Program-made: the position numbers and the translations under genes | Assembly: GCF_009866765.1 (NCBI RefSeq) | Contig: NZ_CP019431.1 | Span: 1,674,001-1,738,000, forward strand | Source: Pseudomonas sp. S35 | GTDB lineage: Bacteria; Pseudomonadota; Gammaproteobacteria; Pseudomonadales; Pseudomonadaceae | DNA: 64,000 nt | Direction: 5' to 3' | Shown: one piece after another, positions 61,599-64,000 of the stretch | Layout of the letters: each line of letters opens with the position of its first letter | How positions within the stretch are numbered: position 1 is the first letter of the stretch | The notes under the pieces: model-generated | What the model saw: the letters and a program-made list of their open reading frames with translations, nothing else | Database searches by the model: none | Told to the model about the DNA's origin: nothing

Positions 61599-61609
61599 CT
61601 CTCCGCCAT
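61599..61609 (+). repeat. tRNA-Ser 3'-end copy (right att candidate)
   Basis: CTCTCCGCCAT, the last bases of tRNA-Ser plus one, without the rest of the tRNA. Followed by a terminator as after the real tRNA. Confidence 0.5.
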
Positions 61610-61616
61610 TACCCAG

Positions 61617-61654
61617 AAAAAGCCTCGTAGCTGAATAAGCTACGGGGCTTTTTT
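61617..61654 (+). terminator. Terminator-like stem
   Basis: AAAAAGCCTCGTAGCT, GAATA loop, AGCTACGGGGCTTTTTT. Strong rho-independent form; likely the former tRNA-Ser terminator region carried along with the att copy. Confidence 0.8.
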
Positions 61655-61869
61655 GCTTTGGACGGCATCAAAGTCCTACATACGTATCCACACCGCTTTG
61701 TAAGAATCGCTCGCCAAGGTTGAAGGCGGTATGAGCGAGTGCCTGGTGCTTTCCAATAAGCGAAGGAACACATCCACCCCTTCTACCGTTGATCAATAGC
61801 GTGAACCGAGCCCAGCACCAGGTGTTTGCCGGTCTTTGCTGAGACGTCATTGTTTTTTGGGAGATGGGT

Positions 61870-62484
61870 ATGTTGATTTACCGAGAAACGCTCAACGAGG
61901 CACTCGCCCTTCGTGAGCGTCCTGGCGCGGTGGGCTTGGTGCTGAGCTTGGAGGGCGCGCGTTATTACGTATTCATCAGTCGCCAGTCTCGTGATCAGGT
62001 AGCCAACAGTGCCGTGGGGAATAGGTTGAAGTTGAATGCGCAGTTGCTGAACCGGACGCTGACCCCCAGCGAACACCAGGCTAAGTTCGCGTCATTGCTT
62101 CCGATTGCACGAAGCCTGGCAGTGCAGCGCGAGGTGGAAGTCGAGGGGCGCCACGCCGAAGAGTTGATGATCGAGCGCTTTAATGAGTGCATACAGAATT
62201 TCGTCGCATTGCGTGGCCGGCCACCGGCGAAGGCAGAGGTATTTTTGTCTCATTGCCCTTGCCAGTCAAAGGATCCAGGCGCGAGCCCGGCACGTATGCT
62301 CGCGGGTACTTTTTACCCGAGTACCTGCAAGGCCAAGCTGATGAAGTTTTGTACATCCGGAGCGCGATCGCTGATCTCTTGGAGGGTCTACTACCAGTTT
62401 GATATTGGTGTGTCGAAACTCGACATTAATGAGCGGTGCAATAACCTCGTCATGTGCAAGCAGCCTGCGTTTATCAACGCTTAG
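61870..62484 (+). CDS. Deaminase-like hypothetical protein
   Basis: 204-aa protein. The middle carries a cytidine-deaminase-like zinc pattern: GRHAEELMIERF (HAE at about 95-97), then LSHCPCQSKDPG (CPC at about 129-131) and TFYPSTCKAKLMKF (Cys about 153). HxE plus PC...C is the zinc and catalytic signature of the deaminase fold, including polymorphic-toxin deaminases. The N-terminal 90 residues are unfamiliar; the tail is Cys-containing. ATG 61870 is favoured for GGGAG six bases ahead. Not certain; could be unrelated. Confidence 0.5.
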   Translation: MLIYRETLNEALALRERPGAVGLVLSLEGARYYVFISRQSRDQVANSAVGNRLKLNAQLLNRTLTPSEHQAKFASLLPIARSLAVQREVEVEGRHAEELMIERFNECIQNFVALRGRPPAKAEVFLSHCPCQSKDPGASPARMLAGTFYPSTCKAKLMKFCTSGARSLISWRVYYQFDIGVSKLDINERCNNLVMCKQPAFINA

Positions 62485-62620
62485 AGATGGGTTCAACTGA
62501 CCGTTTCCTGAGGTGCTGGAAATCTTCTCCAGCACTTTCCCCAATATCCCTCAAGTCCTGCCCCGGCAGGCCGAAACGCTCTCATACGACATCGTATCCC
62601 CAATAAGAGAGCGCCCCTAA

Positions 62621-64000
62621 ATGTCCCTTCGCAGCCTGTCCATCGCCCGCCGTGCGGGTTTGGGTTTTGCCTTGATTGCTTTGCTCGTGGCCCTGCTGGG
62701 CTTTTTTGCGTTGTCGAACATGGCAAGCATCCGCGCCAGTGCGGTGCAGGTGGAAAGCGGGCTGGTGCCGAAGATGCGGCTGGTGGCTGACATTCGCGAA
62801 ATCATGCTGCGCATTCGTACGATTTCTTTGCGCATGGCGCTGGACCCCAACCCCACGAGCCTCCCGCAGTACCGCAGCCAGATGGACACCCGCAGCCAGG
62901 ACCTGACCAAGAAACTGGCTGACCTCGACGCGGTGATCGACACGCCCGAGGTGCGCGCCCTGTACGACCAGTTCCAGGGTTCGCTACGCCAGTACCAGCA
63001 GGGGTTGGCCCAGTCGTTTGTGCTGGCCGACAAGCAGCAGGGCGCCGAACTCAATAAGTTGCTGCTGGTGGACATGAAAACCGTGGTCGATGGCTCCGGC
63101 GCGCAGCTCAACGCATTGGCCGACTACTACAACGCCCAGATCAACCAGCAGGGCCAGGCAGCGCAGGCGCAGTACAGTCGCTCGCGCACGATGGTGTTCG
63201 GTTTCGTCATCCTGGCCGGCCTCAGCACGGTGGCCCTGGCCTGGCTGCTGACGCGCAGCATCGTCGGCCCGTTGGGCCAGGCGATGCGCGCTGCAGAAAA
63301 CGTTGCGCGGGGCGACCTGACCCAAACCGTGCAGGTCAGTGGTGACGACGAGGTGACCCGTTTGCTCGTAGCCCTGCACTCCATGCAAGGCAGCCTGCGC
63401 AGTACCTTGCAACTGATCCGCCAATCGGCGGCTCAAATGGCGGCCTCCGCCACCGACCTCAACGGCATTACCGAGCAGAGCAGTCGCAGCCTGCAACAAC
63501 AGACGGCTGAGATTGAACAGGCGGCGACGGCCGTCAACGAGATGACCTCGGCCGCGGAAGAAGTGGCGCGCAATGCGGTTTCCACCTCTGAGTCCACGCG
63601 CCTTTCCAATGAGACGGCGCGTGAAGGCCAGCACCGCGTCGGTGAAACGGTCAGCGCGATCCAGGCCCTGAGCAGCAATATCGGCGAGACCTCGACCCTG
63701 GTGCAGAGCCTGGCCGAGCAATCGCGGGATATCGGCAAGGTGCTCGACGTGATTCGCTCCATCGCCGAGCAAACCAACCTGCTGGCACTCAATGCCGCCA
63801 TCGAGGCGGCGCGTGCGGGGGAGTCCGGCCGTGGTTTTGCGGTGGTGGCAGATGAAGTGCGTGCGCTGGCCCATCGCACCCAGCAATCGACGTTGGAAAT
63901 CGACCAGATGGTCACCGCCATGCGCACCGGTTCCAATGAGGCCTTGACGTCAATGCAGTCCAGCACCCAGCGTGCCACCGACACCTTGACCCTGGCAGAA
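62621..64000 (+). CDS. Methyl-accepting chemotaxis protein, N-terminal part
   Basis: Second chemoreceptor, cut by the window edge after 460 residues. Membrane helix about 12-33, periplasmic four-helix ligand domain (about 35-190), membrane helix about 193-215, HAMP ([20 protein letters not shown]), signalling domain with [20 protein letters not shown] and [22 protein letters not shown] lies before the ATG. Same family as the receptor at 20,339-21,961 but only distantly alike in the ligand domain, so a different ligand is expected. Confidence 0.93.
   Translation, partial: MSLRSLSIARRAGLGFALIALLVALLGFFALSNMASIRASAVQVESGLVPKMRLVADIREIMLRIRTISLRMALDPNPTSLPQYRSQMDTRSQDLTKKLADLDAVIDTPEVRALYDQFQGSLRQYQQGLAQSFVLADKQQGAELNKLLLVDMKTVVDGSGAQLNALADYYNAQINQQGQAAQAQYSRSRTMVFGFVILAGLSTVALAWLLTRSIVGPLGQAMRAAENVARGDLTQTVQVSGDDEVTRLLVALHSMQGSLRSTLQLIRQSAAQMAASATDLNGITEQSSRSLQQQTAEIEQAATAVNEMTSAAEEVARNAVSTSESTRLSNETAREGQHRVGETVSAIQALSSNIGETSTLVQSLAEQSRDIGKVLDVIRSIAEQTNLLALNAAIEAARAGESGRGFAVVADEVRALAHRTQQSTLEIDQMVTAMRTGSNEALTSMQSSTQRATDTLTLAE

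Noticed and set aside
1..64000. CRISPR array, insertion sequence or rRNA operon
   Set aside because: No regularly spaced repeats, transposase-like frames or rRNA sequence were seen.

Overview
The window is about 64 kb of chromosome from a Pseudomonas of the P. fluorescens group. This rests on gene content: algU-mucA-mucB-mucD without mucC, a phaG whose sequence closely follows the Pseudomonas PhaG protein, an OprD-type porin beside a tctCBA/tctDE locus, two large chemotaxis receptors, sdhE-ygfX, and short intergenic inverted repeats of the 'cttgctcgcgaag' kind. Most of the window is GC-rich core genome.

Left part (1-14,600). The 5' end of a TonB-dependent receptor is followed by its FecR and FecI regulators behind a likely Fur box. 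Next come a small catabolic cluster (dihydrodipicolinate-synthase-like lyase, class II aldolase, divergent XRE-cupin regulator), a SIR2-like DUF4917 protein, an iron alcohol dehydrogenase, an NAD(P)-binding oxidoreductase, HMG-CoA lyase, a YdcZ-type DMT permease, two LysR genes (one has lost its DNA-binding domain), a LysE exporter, a DUF4142 protein, a DNA repair methyltransferase and an MFS permease.

First accessory patch (14,700-17,994). A 3.2-kb prophage remnant lies between a degenerate copy of the tRNA-Gly 3' end and the intact tRNA-Gly(CCC). It holds a RelE/NadS-type toxin-antitoxin pair, a probably frameshifted gene of unknown function, a truncated holin fused by deletion to a truncated integrase, and integrase arm-type repeats at both ends.

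Middle core (18,000-48,990). phaG, a 16S pseudouridine synthase, a CWC-type protein, a chemotaxis receptor, a Tyr-rich lipoprotein, a CoA hydrolase, ung, the tricarboxylate transport cluster (TctA, TctB, TctC, an AbrB-like membrane protein, porin, TctDE two-component system), HDOD, ygfZ, sdhE-ygfX, nadB, the envelope-stress operon algU-mucA-mucB-mucD, a BepA-type protease, a TusA-like protein, a frameshifted AI-2E permease, bcp, gcvR, dapA-bamC, an MBL hydrolase, purC and tRNA-Ser(CGA).

Second accessory region (48,990-61,610). This stretch starts at the tRNA-Ser 3' end and finishes at an 11-bp copy of that end. It holds a secreted protein of unknown function, then what looks like one functional module on the + strand: a zinc-ribbon mini-protein and a 47-aa mini-protein, a WYL-domain regulator, two dynamin-like GTPases, a tail-anchored protein with an internal duplication, a 1089-aa HerA-type ATPase, an LHH (HNH/ENDO VII) nuclease whose start codon overlaps the ATPase stop, and a SUKH-type immunity protein. 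A truncated ankyrin gene runs the other way. I regard this as the best candidate for an undescribed conflict or anti-phage system. The window ends with a deaminase-like protein and the first 460 codons of another chemotaxis receptor.
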